From the NCBI GenBank assembly GCA_025618425.1, contig CM046847.1:2092134-2156133 (forward strand): a stretch of DNA of 64,000 nucleotides, in the 5' to 3' direction. The notes beneath the pieces are model-generated. The model ran no database searches and was not told where the DNA came from. It saw nothing but the letters and a program-made list of their open reading frames with translations. Source of the DNA: Heliocidaris tuberculata. Taxonomy: Eukaryota > Echinodermata > Echinoidea > Camarodonta > Echinometridae. Shown here one piece after another: positions 1 through 11,069 of the stretch; within the stretch, counting starts at the first letter, position 1; every line of letters begins with the position of its first letter. Made by a program: the position numbers and the translations under genes.

Positions 1-1540
1 ACTGTTATAGGCTGAGTTTTATCCATTACAGAGTGGATTTTGCATTAATTCGCGTAACTGGAATTTAACTAATATGTCATGGTTTGGAAATTTCCTACTT
101 GGCAACAATCATAGGCCTATAAACATTGCATTTTGCACCAAAAGTTACTCTTAGCATATTGCCTTTCAGGTGATTTGATAGTAGTGTTTGCAGTTCAGTC
201 AAATAGACTGATTTGCATATTGATGCATAATTTACATAATTAGGCACCAGTAGCATAAAAGGTATACACAATTTTTGCTTAGAAATATTAAAAATTCAGA
301 TGATGCAGTCCGAAATAGAACTGAATACTAACTTTTGATTGATATGATACTGAGCTGTTCGGTGCAAGTGCTACAGTATCAAAAAATGGGGTTTGCATTA
401 ATATGCATAATTAAGCCTCATTATATGGTGACAAACTGCTAGTTTCTAAGCTTGAAAACAATCATGTTTACAGTCAGCACCCATAGTTTCTCAAACTATA
501 GCTTTCATATAATCTGATATAGGAATTTTCAGTTGAGTAGCCACAATAACGGATTTGCATATTGATGCAGATTTGCATAATTAAGCGTCAATATTTCACA
601 TAATTGAGAATCATTGTCATAAAATAATTACAGATTTTTTATGGCTTGGACAATTTGCATTCAGATTCTGCATTCCAAATTATCCTTGAATACCATGTTT
701 TGATTGAGAGCATACTGATCTTTGTGAATTATGGGATAAACAATATATTTTGCATAAATTTGCATAATTAGGCAACATTACAGTGGTAAATTGCCACTTC
801 CAAGCTTCGCAACATTAATATTTAGATTAAGCACCTAAAGTTTAATCAAAATATCAGTATTCATGCAGTTTAATATAAACATTTGTCAGTTTAAAAGAGC
901 CAAAATAATGGATTTGCATACAAACGAATAATTTGTATAATTAGGCATCAATATTTCATAACTAGGAATCAATGTCATAAAATATTTACACATTTACGGC
1001 TTGAATTATTCACATTCAGATGATACAGTCCAAATAATCCTTGGATATATCTTTACTGAGAACACACCGGTGTTTGTGAATTATTGTATAAGTAATGAAT
1101 ATTGCATGAATTTGCATAATTATGCCACATTACAGTGATTAATTGCCATTTCCAAGATTTACAACATTCATATTTAGAGTAAGCACCCAAAGTTACCCTG
1201 AAATATCACCTTTCATGTTGATATTATCATTATTAGTTAAATAGCCCCCCAAATGGATTTCCATATTGACGCCTGATTTGCATAATTAGGCATCAATGTT
1301 ACCAAAAAATATACATATATGGTTAAGAAATATTCACATTCAGATGATGCAGTCCAGATTAGCCTGAAATACTATTTTTTTTAATTAATGATACCAGTGT
1401 TTTGTGTATTATAGTTAAACAATGAATTATGCATAAATTTGCATAATTAGACCTCATTAGAGTGATAACGTGCAAGTTTCAGGCTTGGCAACATTCATAT
1501 TTGAATTCAGCACAAAAAAGTACCTTTGTCCCCAACTTTT
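1..1540 (+). repeat. Diverged satellite-like tandem array (about 172-bp monomer, about 350-bp dimer)
   Basis: A motif close to CATAATTAGGC recurs at 235, 406, 576, 763, 936, 1115, 1281 and 1442, a spacing of 161-187 bp. A second landmark, GATTTGCATAT or a variant, recurs only at every other monomer (210, 552, 911, 1256; spacing 342-359). The A-type monomers carry an ATTCAGATGATGCAGTCC block and the B-type monomers carry GCTTGGCAACATTCATAT or variants, so the array has an A/B higher-order period. It runs off the left edge of the window and fades near 1540. No open frame was found. Centromeric or pericentromeric satellite, or a transposon-borne tandem repeat, are both possible. Confidence 0.8.
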
Positions 1541-3420
1541 CAGGTGGGGCGAACAAGTGGACCACGAAAATGAAAAACGGAGCCTCTTTTTCCATGTCAT
1601 CCCATGGTCTATAATGAATGATGCCTGCGTGGGAGAATAATGTTACATTATGTGTGTTGGGATTGATCTAATCCAGTACAAACTCAGTCATTCTATAAAC
1701 CTGATAAAGGTATCAGACATATCAGACTGTATTTCCGGACTCTTCGTGTTATCTGGTTACAATCTAGATGTATGGTTTGATTAAGCTGTTGGAAATGAAT
1801 TGAAAAAAACAGGTATTTTTTACTTTGTTCTATCAATGCGACACACTTTCCTGTTTGGTGAAGAAGCGTATTCAAATTAAATCACGTGTAGGTAGCCTGT
1901 ACAAGGATTTTTTAATTCAGGCTGATATTGAATCTTCTTCAGATGAGTTCCTTAACTCCTTGAAAAAATGCGGTTCCTGGATTCGCTGATAAATGATGCG
2001 TGTTCCTACAGTCTAATTTCGTGAGGAAAAAAATAGGGGTAAATTGCCTATTTGAAAATTGTAACCGTAAGATGAATAAAAGAGTCACTAACGTTCACGA
2101 TGAGGCACTTTCCTTGAATATATCTTAGAAAATTTGCTTTTCGTATTATAGATGATGTTCATAAATTTATTCCTCACAATGTATTTCAAGCACAATGTTG
2201 ATAATTGAATTTTCTTTGTTTAAAAGCTGAAATCTGAGAGCACAAAAACGTCATAGCATCTCATTAGCATAATGAGTATGTTGCCAATTTCATAGCGATT
2301 TTAGGTTTTTAAAATCTTCCTAACTTTTTTATTCGTTATCCGTTTTTCCTCAAACTTTCAGTGATATGCTTCTAAGATTTTTCTGCTTCTGTTAAAGTGC
2401 ATACAAGTTTGGGGTTTTATTCTCCTTCATGTTCAAAATAATTCATAATCACTCTAGCGAACAGCAAAAAAAAAATATACGGTAGCACACGAGGAGTCAA
2501 GGCAAATTTAAAATTTCAAATATACATTTTTTGCTTATGGGGAATTGTTAGCCAGTCCAGAGTTCCATCAACGTTGATTTTATAGACGAATCCGCGATAC
2601 GTCATTACACCCCTGAGTCAGAGCTTCCTTTGTACTTAGAAAATCATATTGGTCTTGCCTCTAATTACCTAGGGCGGTTCTTCTCTTACGTGAACACCTC
2701 GGTCATTATCATATCCGAGAGTAGCTTTACCAATCATTTTTCACTACCGTTATATGTCCGTTGACATTTTCATTCGCTAGAATTTCAGAAACAATACTTC
2801 TATTAGACTGGTAATATAGAAGTAAAGGACTACGAAACTATTGTACTGTACAAATATAGAAGCAAAACTTCTTCGTGAATTATCAGGAGCTATCTCGGTA
2901 TAGAGGATACGATATGTTGTGCCTTATATTAGGGGGTTAACAACAATGGTAACGGAGTGATTGGCATTGCCGAAATACTGTAATTGGAGTGCTCCCCGCC
3001 CCGCCCCCCCCCCCTTCCCAATGACTATACGCTTTAATAAAAAAAAAACTTCTTGATTTAACTTCAAACATAAGGTATGTGAAATGTCCCCTTTAAAAAA
3101 ATGTCTTTTAAGGCCACCATCATTTCATAGTTTTATTTCATACTTCCTTTTTCGTTTACTTTCTATCAGTAGTGAACTTCATCAAACCATATTTTTCAGT
3201 TTTTCCTAAACTTTTCTTACATACATGTATCTAACGATTATATGCCTAAAGCTTCAGACATTCTACAAAGGATCAGGGGAGAAATGTTAATACTTTTTTC
3301 CACTTACTTCAACTTTATGAGACTTGTTTTGATGGAGTTAATGTACATGTATATTTCTATGCAAATAATCTAAAGAACCATTTTATATCTCTGTGAGATG
3401 TTCATTATTTTCTGGGTTTG
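1541..3420. other. AT-rich non-coding stretch
   Basis: No coding frame, RNA gene or recognisable mobile element was seen. A short poly-C tract lies at about 3001-3014. The region is consistent with intergenic or intronic DNA lying between the satellite-like array and the first exon candidate. Confidence 0.5.
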
Positions 3421-3428
3421 CTTTTCAG

Positions 3429-3468
3429 CGATCAGAAGATGGAAAAGCTCTGATCGATAACAACCTTG
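3429..3468 (+). CDS. Candidate 40-nt internal exon, product unknown
   Basis: The segment lies between a T-rich acceptor ending in TTTTCAG (3422-3428) and a perfect donor GTAAGT (3469-3474). Only one frame is open, and it reads RSEDGKALIDNNL with one base left over, so the exon would enter in phase 0 and exit in phase 1. That exit phase does not fit the phase-0 exon at 7576, so an intermediate exon would be needed or this belongs to another transcript. The peptide is not recognised. A 40-nt open segment can arise by chance; the two strong splice sites are the main support. Confidence 0.25.
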
Positions 3469-3777
3469 GTAAGTTAACTCTAAAAAGGAAGACATAGCCT
3501 AATACCAGTGTTATCTATCGGTTACTCATGAATCATTGACTGTCCTCGTCCGCTTCTCCCGGCAATTCTTCCAAACACTCCATCCATCAAGTGAATTAGT
3601 TCCACTGTACATCCATCATTCTTAAACACTGATGGAAATTGCCTTCTGATAGCGGGAAATTAGGTGTTAATCAAATTGGCTTTATATTGCATAGGGAATA
3701 GCGCCTAATATGAAACTTGTACATCTCGTGTTAATCATCAGACCGTGATACAAACAGGATATTCATCTTTCTGGTTT

Positions 3778-4077
3778 GAATTCTCTCTTTTTTTATCTTC
3801 TTCTTTCTTTCTTTTTTTTTTTTTTTTTTTTTTTTTTTTCTTCACCTTCTTGTTCTCTTTTTGTTCACCTTTTTCTTCTTCTTCTTCTTCTTTTTCTTCT
3901 TCTTCTTCTTCTTCTTCTTCTTTTCTTCTTATTCGGTTCTACTTCTTCACATTTTTCTTCTTCTTCCTCTTTCTTCTTCTTATTCTTCTTCTTCTTCATC
4001 TTCTTCTCCTTCTTCTTTTTTTTTCTTCTTCCTTTTTTTCTTCCTCTTCTTCTTTTTCTTCTTCTTCTTCTTCTTCT

Positions 4078-4109
<32 letters not shown>

Positions 4110-4157
4110 CTCTTCTTTTTCTTCTTCTTCTTTTTCTCCTCCCTCTTCTTCTACTTT
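3778..4157 (+). repeat. Imperfect (CTT)n polypyrimidine block
   Basis: About 380 bp of almost uninterrupted pyrimidine on the plus strand, starting with a T-tract near 3812-3839 and continuing as CTT/TTC triplets with scattered CCT and TTTT interruptions. Long open frames here encode only Phe, Leu and Ser runs and are artefacts of the triplet repeat. Such tracts can form triplex (H-DNA) structures. Confidence 0.95.
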
Positions 4158-4159
4158 AT

Positions 4160-4960
4160 AACTTCCACTTTCAGTTACCTCGTAAAGGTACTTTTAATTA
4201 CCTGAAATCCAGAGGTCTTGGGGTTTGAGCTCTGGCGCGTCACTGATATCCTTTTACAAGATATTAATCTAAATTTGACATTCTAGACCAGGTGAAATAA
4301 GTTTTTATGAAGGTTCTCACTTTATAATGAAGGATTATGTTTGTCCAAAACCTCTGAGAAACAAACGAAAATTAGGCAACAGCAATAACAACCAACCATT
4401 CAGCAATAACAATTAAAAGAATTAAAAATTTAAAAAAAACAGTCGTAGCATTGCCCCTGATATACTGCATTTAAAGATGCCTCGACTCACAACAACTTTC
4501 AACAACTTTATTCCTTTGCTCCATTTTCCCCGAAACTTCATATCATTGCCTTTATCAGGAAATTAGAAATGTAGGATAAAATTCATGACTGTCGTCACTC
4601 TTTTCTTCTCATTTCACGAATATCCTCCAAAAAATCAACTCTATTTTGAAACTGTTTTTTACTTTTTTTCCTCATCTTCTTATTCTCCTTATTCCATTTT
4701 CCGTTTCTTTCCCTTGAGGAATTGAATTTTTTCTTACGTTATCAAGTCTATTTTTTCTCTCAATGGTGCATCAGTTACATTTGTTATCGTCTAAGTGGAA
4801 TTCTCAGAGGGTGAGAGAACCACACTTGAACGGAATCGTGCCTTAAACACCCAATACAAAAACAATTTAAACAAGGACTAGGTTTAAGACGCGCTTTGTA
4901 TTATGTCATGTAAACGTTGTGTCTTGGCTGATTAGACGTTATTAAAGCTTGGTTAATCTA
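4160..4960. other. No feature recognised
   Basis: AT-rich sequence with short poly-A and poly-T runs. No open frame with coding character, repeat copy or RNA fold was supported. Confidence 0.45.
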
Positions 4961-4966
4961 TCACAC

Positions 4967-5230
4967 ACTCAGTGTAAAAAAAATATTGCTGGGTTAAAAT
5001 TTGCACAACATGATGGTGCTTATGTGTCCGACCAACTTTTGGGCAACTATTTGCCCAACTTGAGTGATATTTGTTAAAAAAATGTTTAACAGAACAGATT
5101 GTGATCATCATTACGTAAAGCATTACCTAAGTCGGGTACAACATTTTCAAAAAGTTGGCATGTTTGGTCAGACACACAGCTACCCTCATGTTGGTCATTT
5201 TACCCAACATGCATTACAGGATACACTCTT
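4967..5230. mobile_element. Possible fold-back MITE
   Basis: The left side carries ACTCAGTGTAAAAAAAATAT followed by a GCTGGGTTAAAA motif. The right side carries TTTTACCCAAC and a GTTGGTC motif in the inverted sense before ACACTC. Short inverted TTGGGCAA/TTGCCCAA words lie between them. The arms are short and imperfect, and no clean target duplication was seen, so this is a weak call. Confidence 0.3.
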
Positions 5231-5790
5231 ATATCCTTATCAATGGAGGTCTATTTCATACCGACTCTCTTCGTTCCTCCTCAGTATTTCATTTCTCTAC
5301 TTTATCAACAATGAAATGAGTATAAGAAAAGTTCTTTTAACCCTTTCAGGACAGGAATTATTCAAGGGATAAATTGATCACATTTTGTTCTTCAAATTGG
5401 CAACACTAATATTTCTCTTTTAGTGCTACATTGTTCTAACAAAATGTAAAATGTCTTGGAAAACAATATACATCATTAGAAACTTAGTCGAAAGTTGAAA
5501 AAAAATTGCCAATTTTGATAAGAACAGTGATTTTGAACCTCTCAATATGTTGCCAATTTAAGGATTTTGAAGCTTATTCTCCTTTTTAAATTTCCTGGCA
5601 TTAAACGTAATATGGTCATGCAACAAAAATGGACATGGTGTGTGCAGAAATTTTTGCTCTTTCTACTCAAGCATCTGGTATATTTTTTAAGGCTCTAAAT
5701 CAAAGTTATTGGGCCAAACCACAAAATGTGGTCAATTGTCCCGATTGGGTTAAACTAGGCAAAATGACCTTGATAAGATTATATAAATGA

Positions 5791-5795
<5 letters not shown>

Positions 5796-5831
<36 letters not shown>
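5796..5831. repeat. (TA)n microsatellite
   Basis: About 18 TA dinucleotides in a row in otherwise unremarkable AT-rich DNA. Confidence 0.95.
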
Positions 5832-5834
<3 letters not shown>

Positions 5835-6330
5835 AAATTGTATAATAGCAATGTAAACTAAAAGATTTTTCATGGGCTTTATTAACATTTTCTACTTGAT
5901 AGTCGCTCGTGACGGAATACATCTGAGAAGAACATTATAGACGACAAAACAATTACATTCACTTAACTAATTAGTACTTCACTCGCTCATCCCACACGCA
6001 TAATTGTCTGTTAACATCATTACAATCACAATCTAAATCATGTGATGAAGGAAAGGGGCGAGGAATGGTGAAAGGCGGAAACGTCCATTAGCTAAAATAT
6101 TTTCCAGTTTCTTTGAGCAGGATTGTGATCAAAAACGGTATATTGGGGGGGGGGGGGGTAGGGTTAACGTGTTTTTATATTGTTTTGAAAGTTTTCATTG
6201 GTTGAGAAGGAGAAGTAGAGATAGAAGATGGAGAAAGAGATTTCTTTAATAATGGTACTGTACTAAGCATTTGTAGAATTATGTAAATTGTAAAATAAAA
6301 AAAAAACAAGTAATTTAGGGGTAACCCCTT

Positions 6331-6590
6331 AGTCATAAGGACCACTATTCATAAGGACCACTTACTCATAAGGACTGCTATCCATAATGCGTGACTAAAT
6401 GAATAGCAGTTTTGTATGAATGGCGGTCCTTCTAAAAAGCGAGCAAACCATGGACAAATTACCTCGCTATTCATAAGGACTTCCATTCATAAGGACCACT
6501 ATTCATTACGCGTGTTAAATGAATAGCGGTTTTCTATGAATTGTGGTCCTTATGAATAGCAGTCCTTATGAATAGCGAGCGGACCCGGTA
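6331..6590. repeat. Iterated fold-back repeat built on ATTCATAAGGACC
   Basis: The word ATTCATAAGGACC and close variants occur several times on the plus strand (for example near 6347 and 6493) and in inverted form (GGTCCTTATGAAT, near 6544-6558). Two consecutive hairpin units can be drawn, each with a loop containing CATAATGCGTG or CATTACGCGTG and a TAAATGAATAGC arm. This is a compound palindrome of about 260 bp with no coding content, probably a non-autonomous fold-back element. Confidence 0.75.
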
Positions 6591-6974
6591 ATTTAAGCAT
6601 GAAAATATCCACAACCTGAAAACAAATACACATAAAATTTATAACACACATGTCTTTGGGTTATTTGAAATCATGTTTTCTTTGTAAAAACAAACTAAAA
6701 ACAAACGGGTGTTTTAAAACATGTTCCAATAAAAGAGTTTTAAACGAGCCAACGCTGTATTAGCAATTTCTGTAGTTGTTCGAACATAATTGATAGTACT
6801 GTGTCTACATCAACCATAATCGTGCACGGGAAAAATTTTGCCAGGGCTGGGGCTGTTGTCTCTCCTCAGAATATCAACTTTCCAGCGAGCCAGTCAAAAA
6901 TTAGATATTTTCCTAGTATGCTGACAGCCACTTATTTTTTATCATTTATTAATCTATGGTGTTTCAATAAGTAT

Positions 6975-7100
6975 TGCCGGTGGCGTAACTGCATACTGCA
7001 CGGGACCACGCCCCTCCCCATGGAACAAAAATAAGACACAGAGAGAGGGGGAGAGGTAGAGGGCGAGGGGAAAAAAGGAACGTGAAAAAAAAATTATGGG
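6975..7100 (+). repeat. Copy of a GGCGTA...CCCC purine-rich dispersed repeat
   Basis: Starts at GGTGGCGTAACTGCATAC, passes through a short C-rich stretch (CGCCCCTCCCC), then a gagaggg-type purine-rich tract and an A-run. It has the same order of blocks as the copies at about 9013 and 41333. It is shorter and lacks the terminal poly-C. Confidence 0.45.
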
Positions 7101-7575
7101 GCCCATTCCTACATCTTCCTTTTCATTGTTGACCTGGTAAAGTTCGTTCTTTGTGCCCGCGGGTGCTAAAAAAGGAAGAAAATGAAAGATGAATGAATAA
7201 CAGAAATGTGAATAAATATTCTTATTTTATCAACCTTCCCCTTTGTTGATGTACGAACGAATTGTTATGTTGTTGTTGTTTTTTTCTTTATTAAATCATA
7301 AATATTATGGTCAAATGTTTCGACATATAAGCTGAGCTAATGACAAAGCCACACAAAAAGGAATCTATTTTCTTCCATTTCATAAAAAGTAGGAGCCTGT
7401 GGGGAAACTAATGAGCTAATTATATTCTACCCTCTAAATATTTTTCCTCTTCAGAGGTAATTTGTTCGATTCTAAAATGCATTCAATAATACCCTCTTAA
7501 TATTGTATCGCTTACAGAGCGATTAGCATGCTTAGAAGCGTTTGTATTTATTATTATTTCATTTCTTTTCTCCAG

Positions 7576-7620
7576 ATACCTCCTGAGAATTCTAAGAAGC
7601 TTATAACCACAAGCAAACCT
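7576..7620 (+). CDS. Candidate 45-nt internal exon, product unknown
   Basis: The acceptor is strong: a pyrimidine-rich run ending TTTCTTTTCTCCAG (7562-7575). The donor is GTGAGC (7621-7626). Only one of three frames is open, and it gives exactly 15 codons, IPPENSKKLITTSKP, with both splice junctions in phase 0. The same phase is seen at 15373-15576 and 25422-25478, so the three could be spliced in frame. The peptide is short, polar and not recognised. The support is splice-site quality plus phase agreement, not homology. Confidence 0.35.
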
Positions 7621-8439
7621 GTGAGCATTTTTTCCCCCATTGATTGATTCGCAACATTATATAATGCTTACGTATGTGTTTTCGCTCCCCGAGGATATTG
7701 TTGAGAAGGCGGCCATAATTATTCTCAAACCGCTTTGCTGTATTGTGTGTGAATTATAATGAATACATCAAGCGGAATCGGTTTATTATTTCACTACGCC
7801 TACGGGGATATTATGAAGATCATTACACCATTATTTGTATATCATTTTTCCTAAATAATTATATTAACCCACTTATATGACATGTATCTGTGCTACCTGA
7901 GCCGTATTCTTAGGATAAGAATCGTGTAAGCAAGCCAAAAAAATATCAGTCTTGCCAGCAATGTACAAAGATATAGAATGACGCAGTATGCGTGGAAAGG
8001 AAAAAAAAACATGCCCTAGAAATATTACAAATCAAAAATGAAACGAATAATTTCGCTTTTTTTATTTTCATTGCCAATTTTCAAATCAAATGATTACGAT
8101 GAAGACAGTGTGGCATGTTGTTATACCAAGATATATGCTTCAGATGAATTGCAATCCTACCTTGCGCTAGTTGGGAAATTGCCTGGTTTTCAGCAATAAA
8201 CGGTTTGTTTGTGGTCGGGTTTACGTCATGTAGTCGAAAAATGAACCCACGGACAGTACACCTCTTCCCCTTTCCATCTATAATTTCCGACAAATATCCT
8301 CAAGACGACTACCCCGGACAACTGCATACAAACATCAATGTTTGTAATACAGTAATGTTAAATAATGATAATAATAAACCGTTCTTGTATAGCCATATCA
8401 CATTATGATATAACGTCCTTATGCGCTTCCAAAGGATTT

Positions 8440-8640
8440 GGATATTATTACCCTGCAGGATTTAGCTCCCGCGGCCGTAATCAGCGCACAGTGCATTTCA
8501 AGGAATATATCCTGCCAGGTACCCATTTAAAACTTGTGTGGAGAGTGGCAAATGTGGATTAATGTCTTGCCAAAAGACGTTAGTGCCGGGCTGAGCTTCG
8601 AACCCTCAAACCTTGGACTGAGAGTCAAGAACACCTCCAC
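8440..8640 (-). mobile_element. tRNA-derived SINE fragment
   Basis: On the minus strand it has a tRNA-like head with a B-box-like GGGTTCGAAGC (about 8605), then GGCACTAACGTCTTTTGGCA, a GCCACTCTCC block and ATGGGTACCTGGCAG. The same order of blocks occurs on the plus strand at 22140-22680, where it is interrupted by two MITEs. No functional tRNA is encoded. Confidence 0.6.
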
Positions 8641-8875
8641 GTCCATGTTGTCCCCGGGTCGTGGATAGGAATGGGATATGTGATGTAATTTATTCGGGCT
8701 AGTTAATCCAATTCTTTCTGGAAGGGTGTGGCTCCTATATGAAAACTATGGGAATCGGAGAATTCATTAGTCAATCATTATGATACTGAAATACATTTTT
8801 TTTTTTTTGCGTAACATTAAGTAAAATAATCATGTTCTTGATATTCAAACCCATTTCTCGAGGGGTTTTTTTTAA

Positions 8876-8947
8876 CCCATTGTCCACGGGAACTGAGCGG
8901 TTCCTGTATTAACCCTACGGGAATGACATAATTCAGTAGTCAATGGG
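8876..8947 (+). mobile_element. 72-bp MITE flanked by TTAA (copy 1)
   Basis: The element starts CCCATTG and ends CAATGGG, with TTAA on each side (8872-8875 and 8948-8951). TTAA target duplications with CCC/GGG ends are the pattern of piggyBac-related non-autonomous elements. A second copy of exactly the same length lies inverted at 10991-11062. Confidence 0.7.
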
Positions 8948-9012
8948 TTAATTATGAAACAATCTGAAGTCAGGGGACAATATCCTTAACTATCCTATAA
9001 CTTGTAGTTAAG

Positions 9013-9216
9013 CCCTTGGCGTAGCGACAGGGGACGCTCCCCTCTCCCCATCAAAAAAAGGGAAAAAGAAAAAGAAAGAGCAAGAGAAAGTGGGTAGGGG
9101 GAAAGGAAAGTTAAAAATTAAATCTTATGACCCCTCCCACCCCCTAATCAATTACCTTTTTTATTCACATATCATCCACCAAGGAAGTCACCCCTCCCCC
9201 CCCCCCCCCCCCCTCC
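9013..9216 (+). repeat. Copy of a GGCGTAG...poly-C dispersed repeat
   Basis: Begins CTTGGCGTAGCGACAGGGG, then a C-rich box, an A/G-rich tract (aaagaaagagcaagagaaag type), the word CCCCTCCCACCCCCTAATCA, then CACATATCATCCACC and a terminal run of about 20 C. The same block order is seen at 41333-41536. It probably belongs to a non-autonomous DNA element, because hAT ends often begin CAGTGGCGTAGC. Confidence 0.6.
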
Positions 9217-9699
9217 TTTCCCTCTCAATGTCTGGACATTGCAAATTATATAGTCTCGTCTTGAAGCAATTCTTACTATATTAATTTGCTGAAAATAGAA
9301 TATTGTTTGAATTAAGGCATTTCTAATTCTTAGGAGGTGATCATACTTTTACAATCTTACATCTACCAAACTTAAGATAAAGATAACGGGAAGCTACACT
9401 GAAGGTCATCACGTCGATTTCAATTATGCCCAAAATCTTAATAACTTAGTACAAAGAGGCTTTCTTCATGGGAGACCGGGTACTGCTGTTATTAAATGAA
9501 TTGTAGGCAGCAGTGATTTCTTCAACGTGTCCAACTGTTCTGATATTTCATCCGCGTGCACAGGTAATTTGAATACAATATGAGACCTTTTGCTATCTAA
9601 AAGAGTCTCCTCTTCAGCAAGCACAGATTTTAATCACTTTTACATGATCGTTCTCTTTTTCCCCCCAATATGTACATTACAGTTTCCATAAAAATAATT

Positions 9700-9954
9700 G
9701 TTTCGGTTACTGTGATTATCTCCTAATACCACGGGCGTTTGCGTACTTCTCCTGGAGAATGAAGCTAACCTTATCTCTTAATACCACGGCAGTTTTTGTG
9801 CTTGTCTGGAAAATTAAGTCTTTCTAAGGCATTTTGTGGTCTGTTTGGTTTTTTAGGGGGGCTTTAGAATTAAGCCCCAAAAGGCTTGACGTAATTCTCC
9901 AGCCCAAGCACACAAAATGCCGTGGTATTAGGAAATAATCACAGTAACCAAAAC
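9700..9954. mobile_element. 255-bp fold-back element with duplicated left arm
   Basis: The left end GTTTCGGTTACTGTGATTAT and the right end, read in reverse complement, GTTTTGGTTACTGTGATTAT match almost perfectly, and both continue into CCTAATACCACGG. The left arm contains a second, tandem version of the arm starting at TTAATACCACGGCAG (about 9778). No transposase is encoded. No clear target duplication was found. Confidence 0.75.
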
Positions 9955-10265
9955 AGGCACCTCCATTTGTAGATCATATTCGATATTGAATCATCAATTA
10001 TGCAATGTCAAGATGAAGAAATAAAATATCATCTGCTGCGTCTTGCTTTATTATGTGTGTAATTTTATTTTATTTATTGTGAGGGTGTGTATGTTTATCT
10101 GCATATAAATAATTACTACATGCCCCTAGAGTAAATTAATTAATTCTTTTAAGCTTTGATTATACTTTATTCCTTTGTTTAATTTGGACGTTGAATAAAG
10201 TGATAACTTAAAATAATGAGAAATGCATGTGTGTGTGTTTTGGGGTTTTTACAAACGTGTATCAA

Positions 10266-10415
10266 TCAGATATGATTATTTACGTCTGGGGACCGACCTT
10301 TAACGTCACCATCCGAAAGACGTGACTCAGTTTCGAACCATGGGTCCGCTGAATCAGTTTATAACTTCCACTGTTAACATGGTTAACTGGATTACAGGCG
10401 GACGCCACAACGCCC
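10266..10415 (-). mobile_element. SINE-like element with 7SL/tRNA-like promoter words
   Basis: On the minus strand it reads GGGCGTTGTGGCGTCCGCCT and TGTAATCCAG, which resembles the start of 7SL-derived SINEs. About 70 bp later there is CCCATGGTTCGAAACTGAGT, which contains a Pol III B-box-like core. The distal part, GTGACTCAG...ATCATATCTGATTG, recurs at 32886-32954. The A/B spacing is long for a tRNA, so the origin (7SL or tRNA) is uncertain. Confidence 0.45.
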
Positions 10416-10990
10416 AGTTTACACTGCTCTTTACTGCAGGGACTATAAACCTGGAGGAAAACAGACACTAATCGTCACTTTAAAGTTTTGCTATATATGG
10501 AATGAAGAAGAAAACAAAAAAAATAACCTGTGTATTTTGAAATCCACTTTGTACGTCAATTATTTTATTGATGCTTTGTCGGGGCGTTGTTTCAATCGAT
10601 GATGTTTTGGTTGACCAGCGAAACGGATGTATAGGGTCCTATTTACAATTTTCTATCTTGGTTTTTGCAAAGTATGATATGCATCGACTATTAAAGATGA
10701 TTGCATTTTTATACATGTTCCATTTCTTAAGAAACACAATACCCAGTCTTTGTTTTTCCAGGATATATTGCTGCTGAACGCACTTCCAATGGATAATGGG
10801 TGATGGACCAATGGACGCCAGAAAATTCTCTCGCCATATAACACATTCACTACTTACCTATCTTGTATTGGATTTTTATCTTTTAAAAGATGTGATCTCG
10901 TGACTGAGCTCGCCTACTTTTTTCGATGTTACAAGACGATGGAGCACGAGCCTGCCTCAACGTAGAGTGTTCTATTTTTCTTGCTCTTAA

Positions 10991-11062
10991 CATGTTGACT
11001 ACTAGATTCTCTCATTCCCATAGGCTTAATGCAGGGACCACCCGGTTCCCGTAGGCAATGGG
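10991..11062 (-). mobile_element. 72-bp MITE flanked by TTAA (copy 2)
   Basis: Lies between TTAA at 10987-10990 and 11063-11066 and aligns over its whole length, in inverted orientation, with the copy at 8876-8947. On the minus strand it starts CCCATTGCCTACGGGAACC. Its distal end has decayed from CAATGGG to CAACATG. The identical length and flanking TTAA support one family. Confidence 0.65.
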
Positions 11063-11069
11063 TTAACAT

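Noticed and set aside
1..1540. CRISPR-like regular repeats
   Set aside because: The repeated units are about 172 bp, diverged throughout, with no short conserved repeat separated by unique spacers. The host is an animal.
3745..4228. Several long open frames across the (CTT)n block
   Set aside because: They encode only Phe, Leu and Ser runs produced by the triplet repeat in three frames; no start context or domain.
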